64,000 nucleotides of DNA from NCBI RefSeq assembly GCF_043195105.1, contig NZ_JBAFWO010000004.1; one strand, given 5' to 3'. Of this stretch, positions 16,532 through 25,340 are shown piece by piece. The position numbers and the translations under genes are program-made. This DNA comes from NCEH01 sp002257205 (lineage in GTDB: Bacteria > Pseudomonadota > Alphaproteobacteria > Rhizobiales > Xanthobacteraceae). The notes under the pieces were generated by a model. The model saw nothing but the letters and a program-made list of their open reading frames with translations. It searched no databases and was not told where the DNA came from. Within the stretch, counting starts at the first letter, position 1; each line of letters opens with the position of its first letter.

Positions 16532-19500
16532 CGCTTGCAGCCCCTCGCAACGCCATCGCCAGTTTTTTCATTGCACGCCCGGTCTTTGCAATCGTCCTCG
16601 CCCTTGCCACGGTGCTTGCGGGGTTGATGTCCATCTCGACGTTACCGATTTCGCAGTATCCGGAAATTGCCCCGGTTACCGTCAGGGTGTCTGCGACCTA
16701 TACGGGCGCCACCGCCGAAGCCGTCGAGAACTCGGTCACTCGTAAGATCGAAAGCGCGATGACGGGCCTGGATGGCCTGCTTTACATGAGCTCCACATCA
16801 AATACAGGCTCTTCATCGGTTGCCTTGACGTTCGCGAACGGCACGGATCCTGAACTGGCTCAGGTTCAGGTACAGAACCGCTTGTCCACCGTAACCTCGC
16901 AGCTCCCCGAGGCGGTTCAAAGCCAGGGCGTGAGGGTCAACCGCGCGCCATTGGGCATTCTCATGATCGGCAACATCATTTCGCGCGACGGGCGCTACAC
17001 GATGAATCAGCTGTCCGATATCATGTCGAGCCAGATTGAGGAGCGCATCGAGCGCATAGAAGGCGTGGGAGCCGTCCAGGCTTTTGGTTCCGGCTATGCG
17101 ATGCGTATCTGGCTGGATCCCGCTGCCCTGCAACAATACCAATTGGTGCCTAGTGATGTCGTTGCCGCCGTAAGCGCCCAAAACATTCAGGTTGCCGCCG
17201 GATACATCGGTGGCAGCCCCACCGTTCAGGGCCAGCAGATCAAGGCGACTATCATCGCCAGGACGCAAATGACGTCGGCCGAGCAATTTGAGCGGATCAT
17301 CCTGAAAACCGCAGAAGACGGCTCGGTGGTTCGCGTCGCCGACGTGGGCCGGGTCGAACTGGGTCTCGAAAGCTATGGGCAGAGCGCAAGCTTCAACGGC
17401 ATGCCCGCGGCGGGTTTTGGCGTTCAGCTGGCGTCGGGCGCCAACGCGGTAACGACAGCGGAGCTGGTTCACGCCGAGCTCGACAGCCTGGCGAACTCGC
17501 TCCCCGCAGGTGTCGAGGTGGCGTATTCCTATGAAACCACGCCATTTGTCGTGCTTTCGATCGAGAAGGTGATCCATACGCTTATTGAAGCGATCGTCCT
17601 CGTATTTCTTGTCCTGTTGCTATTCCTGCAAAACTTCCGCGCAACCCTCATTCCCATGATCGCGGTTCCGGTCGTCTTGCTGGGGACGTTCGGCGTCCTC
17701 GCGGCGCTCGGCTATTCGATCAACATGTTGACCATGTTCGCAATGGTGCTGGCGATCGGGCTGCTCGTCGATGATGCGATCGTCGTCGTGGAGAACGTGG
17801 AACGCATTATGCGCGACGAAAATGTCACCGCCCGCGAAGCCACCGAAAGATCGATGGGAGAGATCACCAATGCCCTGATAGGCATTGCCCTGGTCCTGAC
17901 GGCGGTCTTCATCCCAATGGCGTTCTTTTCGGGATCGGTCGGCGTCATATACCGGCAGTTTTCCGTGACGATAGCCAGCGCCATGATCCTCTCGGTGCTT
18001 GCCGCAGTGGTTCTGACGCCTGCGCTCTGTGCGATCATGCTCAAGCCGTCGCATGGCGGTCCCCTGTCCCGTTGGCTGGGCTGGTTTGACCGTGGGTTCA
18101 ACCGCACCACCAACGGTTACATAGCTGTCGTGGGAAAACTGGTGACGCGGCCACTCACCGTATTCGTTGCCTTTGCCGCCATCGTAATCGGAGCCTACGT
18201 TCTATATCAGCAGCTGCCGACCTCGTTCGTCCCAGAGGAGGACCAAGGCGTGCTGATGACACAGATTACACTGCCGGCGGGGGCCAACGCCGTACGCACC
18301 CAGGCGGTCGTTGACCTGGTCAAAGACTATTACCTCCAAGACGAGAAGGATGGAGTCCAAAGCGTCTTCATGAGCCTCGGATTTGGCTTTGGCACCAGTG
18401 GGGAAAACACCGCTACCGGGTTTGTGAGACTCAAGGATTTCGACCAGAGAACTGATGCACGATTGTCGGCTTCCGCCATTGCCAAGCGAGCTACGGCCCA
18501 TTTCAAGCAGATCCGCGACGCTGATGTCTTTGTGCTTCAGCCGCCTGCGATCCAGGGTATGGGCCAGTCCAGCGGCTTTACGATGTTCCTGCAGGATAGT
18601 GCCAATCAGGGCCGTGCCGCGCTCATGGCGGCAAGCAACACGCTTGTGGACCAGGGGGCCACGAATCCCGCAATCACCAATCTGCGCGGCAACACCAAAA
18701 CGCTCGAACCGCAACTGAAGCTAGAAGTAGACCAGGAAAAGGCCGGTGCGATGGGTGTCGACCCTTCGGCGATCAACAGCTTGGTCAACACCGTGTTTTC
18801 AGGCACCAATGTCAACGACTTCGTCTACAACGGGGTCATCAAGCCGGTCTACGTCCAGGCGGACGCGCCGTATCGCATGCAACCGGGGGATATCAACCAT
18901 TGGTATGCACGCAGCAGCAATGGCGAGATGGTGCCATTTACCGCCTTCGCCTGGTCCTCCTGGATCCAGGGATCGCCGTCACTCGCTCGGTTCAATGGCA
19001 CCGCAGCTATTGAAATCTCCGGATCGGCGGCGTCGGGCACAAGCTCCGGGGCCGCAATGGACCAAGCCGAGAGCCTTGTTTCGGCACTCCCCGGCGGCTT
19101 CACCTCGGCGTGGTCCGGTCTTTCCTACCAGGAGCGTTTGGCAGGCTCGCAGGCCGCGATGTTGTACGCAATATCGGTTCTGGTGGTCTTTCTGTGTCTC
19201 GCCGCCCTCTACGAAAGCTGGTCGATCCCGTTGTCGGTCATCTTGGCCGTCCCGGTCGGTGTTCTTGGGGCGTTGCTTGCAGCTTCGGTATTTTCCCAAT
19301 CGAACGACGTATATTTCAAGGTCGGCCTTCTCACTACCATTGGATTAACGGCCAAGAACGCAATTCTCATTGTGGAGTTTGCCAAAGACCTGATGACGAA
19401 GGGGCGTCCGCCCATCGAGGCGGTGCTGCACGCTGCAGCATTGCGGTTGCGACCGATCGTGATGACTTCACTGGCTTTTGTGCTGGGCGTGCTGCCGCTT

Positions 19501-19689
19501 GCCCGAGCAACGGGAGCGGGATCGGCCGCTCAGAACTCGATTGGTATAGGCGTCATGGGCGGCATGCTGACAGCCACCGTCCTTGGTGTCTTCTTCGTGC
19601 CGGTATTTTTCGTAACGATCGCCAAATTGGCTGGTGCTCGCGGGTCATCGGCAGTCACAAGCCTGGAGACAGAAATTGACCGCACTTGA
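16528..19689 (+). CDS. RND multidrug efflux pump, HAE1 (AcrB-like) family
   Basis: The 1053-residue protein has the twofold RND layout: TM1 near residues 10-30, a large periplasmic loop, TM2-6, a second loop, and TM8-12. Signature segments include FFIARPVFAIVLAL at the N-terminus, the TM4 proton-relay pair within GLLVDDAIVVVENVER and the matching GLTAKNAILIVEFAKD in the C-half. It would expel amphipathic toxins or metabolites by proton antiport. The start is a GTG overlapping the adaptor stop, with AGGAGG seven bases upstream. An IS21 element lies about 100 bases after the stop. The natural substrate is unknown; co-regulation suggests a product or substrate of the esterase/methyltransferase operon. 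Confidence 0.95.
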   Translation: MTLAAPRNAIASFFIARPVFAIVLALATVLAGLMSISTLPISQYPEIAPVTVRVSATYTGATAEAVENSVTRKIESAMTGLDGLLYMSSTSNTGSSSVALTFANGTDPELAQVQVQNRLSTVTSQLPEAVQSQGVRVNRAPLGILMIGNIISRDGRYTMNQLSDIMSSQIEERIERIEGVGAVQAFGSGYAMRIWLDPAALQQYQLVPSDVVAAVSAQNIQVAAGYIGGSPTVQGQQIKATIIARTQMTSAEQFERIILKTAEDGSVVRVADVGRVELGLESYGQSASFNGMPAAGFGVQLASGANAVTTAELVHAELDSLANSLPAGVEVAYSYETTPFVVLSIEKVIHTLIEAIVLVFLVLLLFLQNFRATLIPMIAVPVVLLGTFGVLAALGYSINMLTMFAMVLAIGLLVDDAIVVVENVERIMRDENVTAREATERSMGEITNALIGIALVLTAVFIPMAFFSGSVGVIYRQFSVTIASAMILSVLAAVVLTPALCAIMLKPSHGGPLSRWLGWFDRGFNRTTNGYIAVVGKLVTRPLTVFVAFAAIVIGAYVLYQQLPTSFVPEEDQGVLMTQITLPAGANAVRTQAVVDLVKDYYLQDEKDGVQSVFMSLGFGFGTSGENTATGFVRLKDFDQRTDARLSASAIAKRATAHFKQIRDADVFVLQPPAIQGMGQSSGFTMFLQDSANQGRAALMAASNTLVDQGATNPAITNLRGNTKTLEPQLKLEVDQEKAGAMGVDPSAINSLVNTVFSGTNVNDFVYNGVIKPVYVQADAPYRMQPGDINHWYARSSNGEMVPFTAFAWSSWIQGSPSLARFNGTAAIEISGSAASGTSSGAAMDQAESLVSALPGGFTSAWSGLSYQERLAGSQAAMLYAISVLVVFLCLAALYESWSIPLSVILAVPVGVLGALLAASVFSQSNDVYFKVGLLTTIGLTAKNAILIVEFAKDLMTKGRPPIEAVLHAAALRLRPIVMTSLAFVLGVLPLARATGAGSAAQNSIGIGVMGGMLTATVLGVFFVPVFFVTIAKLAGARGSSAVTSLETEIDRT

Positions 19690-19783
19690 AAATGCCTTCC
19701 GTGCAATTTCTGCGGGCCAAACATGGTCTATTATAGTCGCCACCAATGTCACCTGGAACCTGCCGATCCACTTACGGCCTCGA

Positions 19784-19790
19784 CTCTGTG
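19784..19790. repeat. Left target site duplication of IS21
   Basis: CTCTGTG here is repeated at 22414-22420, flanking the IS21 element directly on both sides. Confidence 0.85.
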
Positions 19791-19960
19791 TGCGGATTCC
19801 GGGAATTAACCGGACGGTGTTCCGATCAAAAACCGGACGCCATTCCGACATGAAGCCGGACGCGATTCCGATAAATAACCGGACAGTTTAGGCGGTCCAC
19901 CGATGCCTTTGGGTCAGCAACCTTGGCATGTGTTTCCTCGTGATGAACGAGGAGATGCTG

Positions 19961-21496
19961 ATGCCGGCGAAGAGAAGGCTGACCATGAGACACCTACGAC
20001 AAATGCTTCGGCTTTGCGCGGACGACGTGAGCGTGCGCGATATTGCCATGATGCTGGGGCTTGCTCGCAGCACGGTGCAGGATAACCTTGAGCGTGCGAG
20101 AGCGGCCGGACTGAGCTGGCCCTTGCCCGGAGACCTGACGGACGACGTCATCGAGCGCCGGCTATTCTCCCGACAGGGCGTCAAGCAGGGCCTGCGCCGG
20201 CGGGTGGAACCCGATTGGAGCGCGCTGGCGGTCGAGCTGAAGAAGCCGGCCGTGACCCTACAGATCCTTTGGGAGGAATATCGCGCGATTCATCCTGATG
20301 GCTACGGCTACAGCCGGTTCTGCGAGCTGTTCCGCAGTTTCGAGCAGCGGCTTTCGCCCACGATGCGCCAGGAACATGTTGCCGGCGACAAGGTGTTCGT
20401 CGACTATTCCGGCAAGACGCTGCCGATCGTCGACGGCAAGACCGGCGAGATCCGCGAGGCGGAGATCTTCCTCGGCGTGCTGGGTGCGTCGAGCTACACC
20501 TTCGCGGAGGTAACCTGGAGCCAGGCCCTGCCGGACTGGATCGGCTCGCATGTGCGCATGTTCCGCTTCTTCGGCGGCGTCCCGCGGCTCCTCGTTCCCG
20601 ACAATCTGAAGTCCGGCGTGAACAAGGCCAGCTTCTACGATCCCGAGATCAACCGCACCTACGGCATGATGGCGGCGCATTATGGCGTCGGCGTTCTGCC
20701 TGCCCGCCCGAAGCGCCCCAAAGACAAGGCAAAGGTCGAAAGCGGCGTGCGTTTCGCCCAAACCTGCATTCTCGGCCGCTTGCGCAACCAGACCTTCTTC
20801 TCGCTGGCCGAGGCCAATGCAGCCATCGTCGGAGCCGTCGAGCGGATCAACACCCATGTCATGCGCCGGCTCGGCCAAAGCCGCCGGGACATGTTCGAGG
20901 CGATGGAGTGCACCGCGCTGGCAGCCCTTCCGGCGCAGGATTACGAGTTCGCCGAATGGCGTCTGGCGCGGGTCTCGACGGACTACCATGTCGAGTTCGA
21001 GCGTTACTTCTATTCCGTGCCCCACCATCTTATCCGCCAGCAGGTGGATGTCAGGGCCACGAGCCGCACCATCGAGATATTCCTCAAAGGCCAACGGATT
21101 GCGGCTCATCAGCGCCGATACGGCGGTTCACGCTTCGGGACCGACCCGGATCACATGCCCAGTTCGCATCGCCGATATGCCGAATGGTCGCCGGAACGCT
21201 TCCGACGCTGGGCCGCATCGATCGGGCCGCACACCGAGGGCCTGATCGTCGCGATCCTTGCCAGCCGGCCGCATCCTGAACAGGGGTTCCGAACCTGCCT
21301 CGGGGTTCTCGGACTCTACCGCGCCATCAGCGCCGCCCAGGCCGAGGCCGTCTCGGCCCGCGCCGTCGAGATCGGCGGGCTGACCTGCAAAAGCATCGGC
21401 GCGCTCATCACAAGCTACAAAACACCCCGCCATTCCGCTGAACCGGCCGCCGTCGGCGAACACGCCAATCTTCGCGGCCCCGGCTACTTTCACTAA
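19961..21496 (+). CDS. istA: IS21-family transposase IstA
   Basis: The 511-residue protein opens with a helix-turn-helix region (LCADDVSVRDIAMMLGLARS) followed by an rve/DDE core: VFVDYSGKTLPI, VPDNLKSGVNKA and AKVESGVRFAQ supply the three acidic residues. A C-terminal Mu-transposase-type domain follows. The start MPAKRRLTMRH at 19961 fits the family and has GAGGAG six bases upstream; the frame is open from 19928. It is followed 14 bases later by istB. Confidence 0.94.
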   Translation: MPAKRRLTMRHLRQMLRLCADDVSVRDIAMMLGLARSTVQDNLERARAAGLSWPLPGDLTDDVIERRLFSRQGVKQGLRRRVEPDWSALAVELKKPAVTLQILWEEYRAIHPDGYGYSRFCELFRSFEQRLSPTMRQEHVAGDKVFVDYSGKTLPIVDGKTGEIREAEIFLGVLGASSYTFAEVTWSQALPDWIGSHVRMFRFFGGVPRLLVPDNLKSGVNKASFYDPEINRTYGMMAAHYGVGVLPARPKRPKDKAKVESGVRFAQTCILGRLRNQTFFSLAEANAAIVGAVERINTHVMRRLGQSRRDMFEAMECTALAALPAQDYEFAEWRLARVSTDYHVEFERYFYSVPHHLIRQQVDVRATSRTIEIFLKGQRIAAHQRRYGGSRFGTDPDHMPSSHRRYAEWSPERFRRWAASIGPHTEGLIVAILASRPHPEQGFRTCLGVLGLYRAISAAQAEAVSARAVEIGGLTCKSIGALITSYKTPRHSAEPAAVGEHANLRGPGYFH

Positions 21497-21510
21497 GGAG
21501 ACAATCGACC

Positions 21511-22266
21511 ATGCTGACCAATCCCACCCTCGACACCCTGCGCGACCTCGGCCTTTCCGGCATGGCGTCCGCTTTCCAGGAACTCGATCAGCAGCCGGAG
21601 GCCCAAAGCCTCCAGCATGGAGAGTGGCTCACCCTTCTGCTCGAGCGGGAGATGACGACGCGCCGCCAGAAGCGCTTCGAGGCCAGGGCGCGCGCCGCAA
21701 AATTGCGCCATGACGCCCAGGTCGAGAACATTGACTTCCGCGCTGCCCGCGGCCTTGACCGCAATCTCTTTCTCAAGCTGTCCGGTTGCGACTGGATCAG
21801 GCAGCACCATAGCCTGCTTCTCATCGGGCTGGCCGGCGTCGGGAAGAGTTGGCTGGCCTGTGCTCTCGGGCACAAGGCCTGCCGCGAGGATCTTTCCGTC
21901 GCCTACCACCGCGTTCCCCGGCTCTTCGCCGCCCTCGCGCTGGCCCGCGGGGACGGACGATACACCAGGCTGATCAAGTCGCTGGCCAGAACCGATCTGC
22001 TCATCCTCGATGACTGGGGGCCGGAGAAGCTCAACGACGAACAGCGCCGTGATCTTCTGGAGATCGTCGAGGACCGATACGAGCGGCGCTCGACCATCAT
22101 CACCAGCCAGATTCCCGTCGACCACTGGTATGACATGATCGGCAACGCCACCATCGCCGACGCCATTCTCGACCGCCTCGTGCATAATGCCTATCGCATC
22201 GAATTATCTGGGGAGAGCCTGCGCAAACAGCGCGCCGTGTCCATGTCCGACACAACCGTCACTTGA
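21511..22266 (+). CDS. istB: IS21-family helper ATPase IstB
   Basis: The 251-residue AAA+ helper has Walker A in LLIGLAGVGKSWLACALG, Walker B in DLLILDDWG and sensor I in STIITSQIPVDHWYD. IstB selects target DNA and stimulates IstA. The size is normal for the family, the start has AGGAG upstream, and the gene ends 147 bases before the right end of the element. Confidence 0.95.
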   Translation: MLTNPTLDTLRDLGLSGMASAFQELDQQPEAQSLQHGEWLTLLLEREMTTRRQKRFEARARAAKLRHDAQVENIDFRAARGLDRNLFLKLSGCDWIRQHHSLLLIGLAGVGKSWLACALGHKACREDLSVAYHRVPRLFAALALARGDGRYTRLIKSLARTDLLILDDWGPEKLNDEQRRDLLEIVEDRYERRSTIITSQIPVDHWYDMIGNATIADAILDRLVHNAYRIELSGESLRKQRAVSMSDTTVT

Positions 22267-22413
22267 CCCACCACTGCCTCAACGGCAATCATCAATCAGA
22301 CCCAAAGGCACCTTGCCGCGTCCGGCTTCTGATCGGAACAGTGTCCGGCATCAAATTGGAATGCCTGTCCGGCTTCGCGTCGGAATACCCGTCCGGCATC
22401 ATCGGAATACGCA

Positions 22414-22420
22414 CTCTGTG
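22414..22420. repeat. Right target site duplication of IS21
   Basis: CTCTGTG, identical to 19784-19790. Confidence 0.85.
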
Positions 22421-22727
22421 GGCTGTGGGGCCCAACGAATGGCAGGTTTCGGGCGGTGACAAGAGAAACCTGAGCGGCAACAATGAGGTCGTAAGCAGCC
22501 AAAAGCCATATGCCATAGAGCGGGTAAAAATCATTCGCTGCGCTCGCACGATTAGTTGGGTTTTAGCACAGCCTGGGGGTCTCCCCGCTGAAAGGGGTGT
22601 GCCGGCGACCTTGGCGCCGGCCAGGGGGAAGACCTTCCCCCATCGAGACAGTGTGTTGGCAAAACCGGAAATACGCCGAACCGGAAATCAGGGAATACGT
22701 CCGCTCTCGCGCCAGACCGCCTGTCGA
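22421..22727. other. Gene-free 307 bases with a cluster of GC-rich inverted repeats
   Basis: Three hairpins lie close together: CCCC-N7-GGGG (22583-22597), GCCGGCG-ACCTTG-GCGCCGGC (22601-22621), and GGGGGAAG-AC-CTTCCCCC (22624-22641). No open frame has coding character. Tight clusters of inverted repeats occur at origins of transfer and at recombination sites, but no known nic sequence was recognised and no relaxase gene is adjacent. Confidence 0.4.
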
Positions 22728-23018
22728 TCAGGTTGGAAATTTCTCCATCAGGATGAAAGTCGCATCTTGCCGCTGATGAGCATTGATGAGCGGAACCAGC
22801 CGGGTGAAATGCTCGGTGGCACAATGGGCATCGAGCGCCGCCCGATCCGGCCATTCCTCGATGAAGATGAAGTGGCCGGGATCTTTCTGATCCACGAACA
22901 AATCATAGGCTATGCAGAGTTCTTCTTGCCGGGTTTTCTCGACCAGTTCCCGATAGAGCGGCAGAACAATCTCGACGGCCTCCGGCTTGATGAAGTCCTG
23001 GGCGATGACTTTTAACAT
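22728..23018 (-). CDS. Putative quinol monooxygenase (ABM/YgiN-like)
   Basis: The 96-residue protein is a single dimeric alpha/beta-barrel (ABM) domain: MLKVIAQDFIKPE at the start, AYDLFVDQKDPGHFIFIEEW in the middle and CATEHFTRLVP with its conserved His. Family members oxidise quinols or degrade small aromatic or electrophilic compounds. It stands alone on the minus strand between the hairpin cluster and a small hypothetical gene. Confidence 0.85.
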   Translation of the reverse strand: MLKVIAQDFIKPEAVEIVLPLYRELVEKTRQEELCIAYDLFVDQKDPGHFIFIEEWPDRAALDAHCATEHFTRLVPLINAHQRQDATFILMEKFPT

Positions 23019-23088
23019 GTGATGATGATTCTTTCATTGGCGAAGGCCTGTAGGCGGCAACCGCGCCATTTCCTACGATTCTCCATTA

Positions 23089-23361
23089 TTACCGCACACG
23101 GTTTTGTTCCTCATCCGCGACAGCCTTGACGATCTCAAGGTCCATTTCAGCAACGGGGGAGATGCGCGCAACCTCGGATGCGACCCTTGCCCAGTGCCAG
23201 AACTCTGCACGATTGCCTTCGACCCGGCTGCGCGCAGCAAGACGTTGTGCCATGTAGTAGGCTTTACGCTCATCTTCTTGAATCAGAACGCGAGCATCAG
23301 TCTGCATTCGCCGGCGACTGGCGCGTCTTTTCTCAATCCATCTGGAAAATCTGTCTAACAT
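23089..23361 (-). CDS. Small basic hypothetical protein
   Basis: A 90-residue highly charged helical protein (FSRWIEKRRASRRRMQTDAR at the start, then YYMAQRLAARSRVEGN). It has no known domain, signal peptide or membrane segment. The ATG at 23361 lies just upstream of, and divergent from, the toxin-antitoxin pair. Codon usage looks like coding sequence but the function is unknown. Confidence 0.5.
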   Translation of the reverse strand: MLDRFSRWIEKRRASRRRMQTDARVLIQEDERKAYYMAQRLAARSRVEGNRAEFWHWARVASEVARISPVAEMDLEIVKAVADEEQNRVR

Positions 23362-23403
23362 CTACGACATTCGTGGCTGATACTGTTGCGCTCAACAATG
23401 CCC

Positions 23404-23421
23404 GGACTTTCAGGAAAGTCC
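23404..23421. promoter_or_regulatory. Palindromic operator of the DUF1778/GNAT pair
   Basis: GGACTTTCAGGAAAGTCC is an 8-bp perfect inverted repeat with a 2-base centre, about 110 bases before the antitoxin start. A further half site AAAGTCC lies near 23488. DUF1778 antitoxins with ribbon-helix-helix N-termini bind such palindromes and repress their own operon. Confidence 0.6.
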
Positions 23422-23530
23422 AGAACGCGGCTTTGGGAGGCGGGGACACCATCCCGTCGCGGCCACGATTCCAAATTCAAGCCTTGAAAAGTCCGGCCAC
23501 TGGCCGTACATTGTCCGCAGGAGAACGATG

Positions 23531-23833
23531 ATGACCACACCTGCTTTGAACACATCTCGCGGTCGTGTCCGTGGTGAGCGTCTGGAAACGCGTGTCACGG
23601 CTGACCAGAAGAGTCTTATAGAACATGCCGCTGCGCTTCAGGGCCGGACGGTGACGGATTTCGTGCTGACCAGCGTGCAGGAAGCCGCGCGCCGGGCTAT
23701 CGAGGAGCATCAGCGCCTCGATCTGACCGTCCGGGACAGCCAGGCATTCGTGGACGCCCTGATCAACCCGCAGCCGGTCAATGACCGCCTGCGCGATACG
23801 GTGCAGCGGTATCGCCGGGCCACTGGCGTCTGA
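23531..23833 (+). CDS. DUF1778 antitoxin (TacA-like, ribbon-helix-helix)
   Basis: The roughly 100-residue protein has the DUF1778 pattern: ETRVTADQKSLIEHAAALQG (residues about 19-38) and TDFVLTSVQEAARRAIEEH, a ribbon-helix-helix DNA-binding region, then a C-terminal tail that wraps the toxin. It neutralises the acetyltransferase toxin encoded next and represses the operon. ATG 23531 is preferred over 23528 for its 7-base spacing to AGGAG. The toxin GTG follows three bases after the stop. Confidence 0.9.
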   Translation: MTTPALNTSRGRVRGERLETRVTADQKSLIEHAAALQGRTVTDFVLTSVQEAARRAIEEHQRLDLTVRDSQAFVDALINPQPVNDRLRDTVQRYRRATGV

Positions 23834-23836
23834 CGG

Positions 23837-24349
23837 GTGGGGCGACTTGCTGACGAATCGTTGCGGGTCGAGGTACTCGGCCCGCAGCATGATCGGGCGT
23901 CGTTCGAGAGCGGCGTGGAGCCGCTCGATCGATATTTCAGGGCGCAAGCGGGACAGGACGCCCGTAAGAACATGGCGGCGCCGTTTGTGCTTGTGCTGCC
24001 GGATGGCGCCATCGCCGGCTATTACACGCTGTCCTCGACGGCGGTGAATGTCGGCGAATGGCCTGCCCAGACCGTCCGAAAGCTCCCGCGCTACCCGCTC
24101 ATTCCGGCGACACTGCTGGGGCGGCTGGCGGTTGATCGACATCATCAGGGCAATGGCTATGGCCGTTTTCTTCTGGCCGACGCCCTGTTTCGAGCTGTCA
24201 GAAGCGAGATCGCATCCTTCGCGGTGATCGTTGACGCCAAGGATGAAAATGCCCGCCGCTTCTATGAGCGGGAGAGTTTTTTGCCGTTCCCCGATCAGCC
24301 GATGAAGTTGTTTCGACCAATGACGGATATTGCAGAACTGTTCAAATAA
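23837..24349 (+). CDS. GNAT acetyltransferase toxin (TacT-like)
   Basis: The 170-residue GNAT protein has an acetyl-CoA site in LGRLAVDRHHQGNGYGRFLLADAL's core (Q-G-N-G-Y-G at about residue 102) and the late AKDENARRFYERESF block. Toxins of this class acetylate the amino group of charged tRNAs and stop translation. The start is a GTG at 23837. Pair order (antitoxin then toxin) and spacing fit the family. Confidence 0.9.
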   Translation: MGRLADESLRVEVLGPQHDRASFESGVEPLDRYFRAQAGQDARKNMAAPFVLVLPDGAIAGYYTLSSTAVNVGEWPAQTVRKLPRYPLIPATLLGRLAVDRHHQGNGYGRFLLADALFRAVRSEIASFAVIVDAKDENARRFYERESFLPFPDQPMKLFRPMTDIAELFK

Positions 24350-24424
24350 TGTGGCTGGGGAACGCAAAGTGGATATGAATTTGGAATGGGCCTCCCGGGG
24401 CGACGATAGGGGTGGCCCAGAAAA

Positions 24425-25339
24425 TTGATTAGATTTCGCCGTCTGGCTCCAGTTCCATTAAATGCTTGGCTGATCGATCAAGGCATTCCTCAACCTCACC
24501 AACGCTACAGATTGCGTGTGTGGCGGGAAGTCCATGCGTCTCTTGGACCACTACGCGACGAGCTTATCGCATACGTCCAAGAGGCGTTGGATGACGCCCG
24601 TCGAAGAATCCGGACTGGTTTCCAGGATGATCTTTCGCCGTTTAATGACCCAGCCCATGATCCGGCCGCGAATTATCCGGCAATGCTCAATCGCATATCG
24701 CTCCAAGGCTATCTCGGCGAGACGCTCGGCGCATTAGCAGTCGAGCATTATGGTGCGATCGGATACTCAGACTGGAAAATTCCAGCGCTCTTGTTTCGTT
24801 TTCACGATCAAGAGTTTCAACACCTTGATCTTATTAACGAACGTCTCTTCGCCGGGGTCGCCCACGATCCTGACGCTGATGAGGAGAAGCGTCCGGGCCG
24901 CACGGGTGACGATGGCTTGGCGTTTCGTATGGACGATAATGGTGTCATTACGGACATCCTGACACTCGAAGCAAAATGTCTGACTGTCAGCAACACCGGT
25001 ATCATGAAAGATGCGCATGAAAAGCTGGTTGCCGGAGGAAACAGGCCGAGCGGCGTCCGGGAACTAATTAATCTCCTGAAGGAATATGACACGCCGGACG
25101 CCAAAGCTTGGCAGCAGGCACTCCTCCAGTTTTATTGGAAAGGCTTTCAAACCGCCACACGCCACGATGGTCTTGCCTATGCCGTAGGTCATTCGCCAAA
25201 GCAGCCGGTCGATCGAATTGCATGGCTTCCTCCCGCAGCACCGCATCCTTCCTATACCTTGCAGCGCAATCTTGAGGCGATGGAGTTTCAGTTCGAAAAT
25301 TTAGACGCCGTTGTCGACATTTTGTATAGGGGGGGCTGA
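24425..25339 (+). CDS. PD-(D/E)xK-type nuclease subunit paired with a Ski2-like helicase (HamA-like, tentative)
   Basis: The 304-residue soluble protein has a candidate nuclease core: Glu in LQGYLGETLGA (about residue 99), acidic residues in GRTGDDGLAF (Asp162, Asp163) and LTLEAKCL (Glu182, Lys184). It ends one base before the start of a large SF2 helicase, so the two make one unit. In Hachiman defence, HamA (DUF1837) is a nuclease held in check by the HamB helicase. Gene order, sizes and motifs fit, but the sequence is divergent and other nuclease-helicase systems such as AbpAB cannot be ruled out. It lies between a toxin-antitoxin pair and CBASS. The TTG at 24425 is the longest start; internal starts are possible. 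Confidence 0.6.
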   Translation: MIRFRRLAPVPLNAWLIDQGIPQPHQRYRLRVWREVHASLGPLRDELIAYVQEALDDARRRIRTGFQDDLSPFNDPAHDPAANYPAMLNRISLQGYLGETLGALAVEHYGAIGYSDWKIPALLFRFHDQEFQHLDLINERLFAGVAHDPDADEEKRPGRTGDDGLAFRMDDNGVITDILTLEAKCLTVSNTGIMKDAHEKLVAGGNRPSGVRELINLLKEYDTPDAKAWQQALLQFYWKGFQTATRHDGLAYAVGHSPKQPVDRIAWLPPAAPHPSYTLQRNLEAMEFQFENLDAVVDILYRGG

Positions 25340-25340
25340 G

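Larger units (their letters stand above)
19791..22413 (+). mobile_element. IS21-family insertion sequence, complete (2623 bp)
   Basis: The ends are TGCGGATTCCG at the left and CGGAATACGCA at the right, inverted repeats with one mismatch. Inside each end are several copies of a CCGGAC/ATTCCG motif (19797-19890 and about 22300-22410), the multiple transposase sites typical of IS21. istA and istB lie between. Both ends are flanked by the 7-bp duplication CTCTGTG, so the insertion is intact and recent enough to keep its footprint. Confidence 0.92.
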
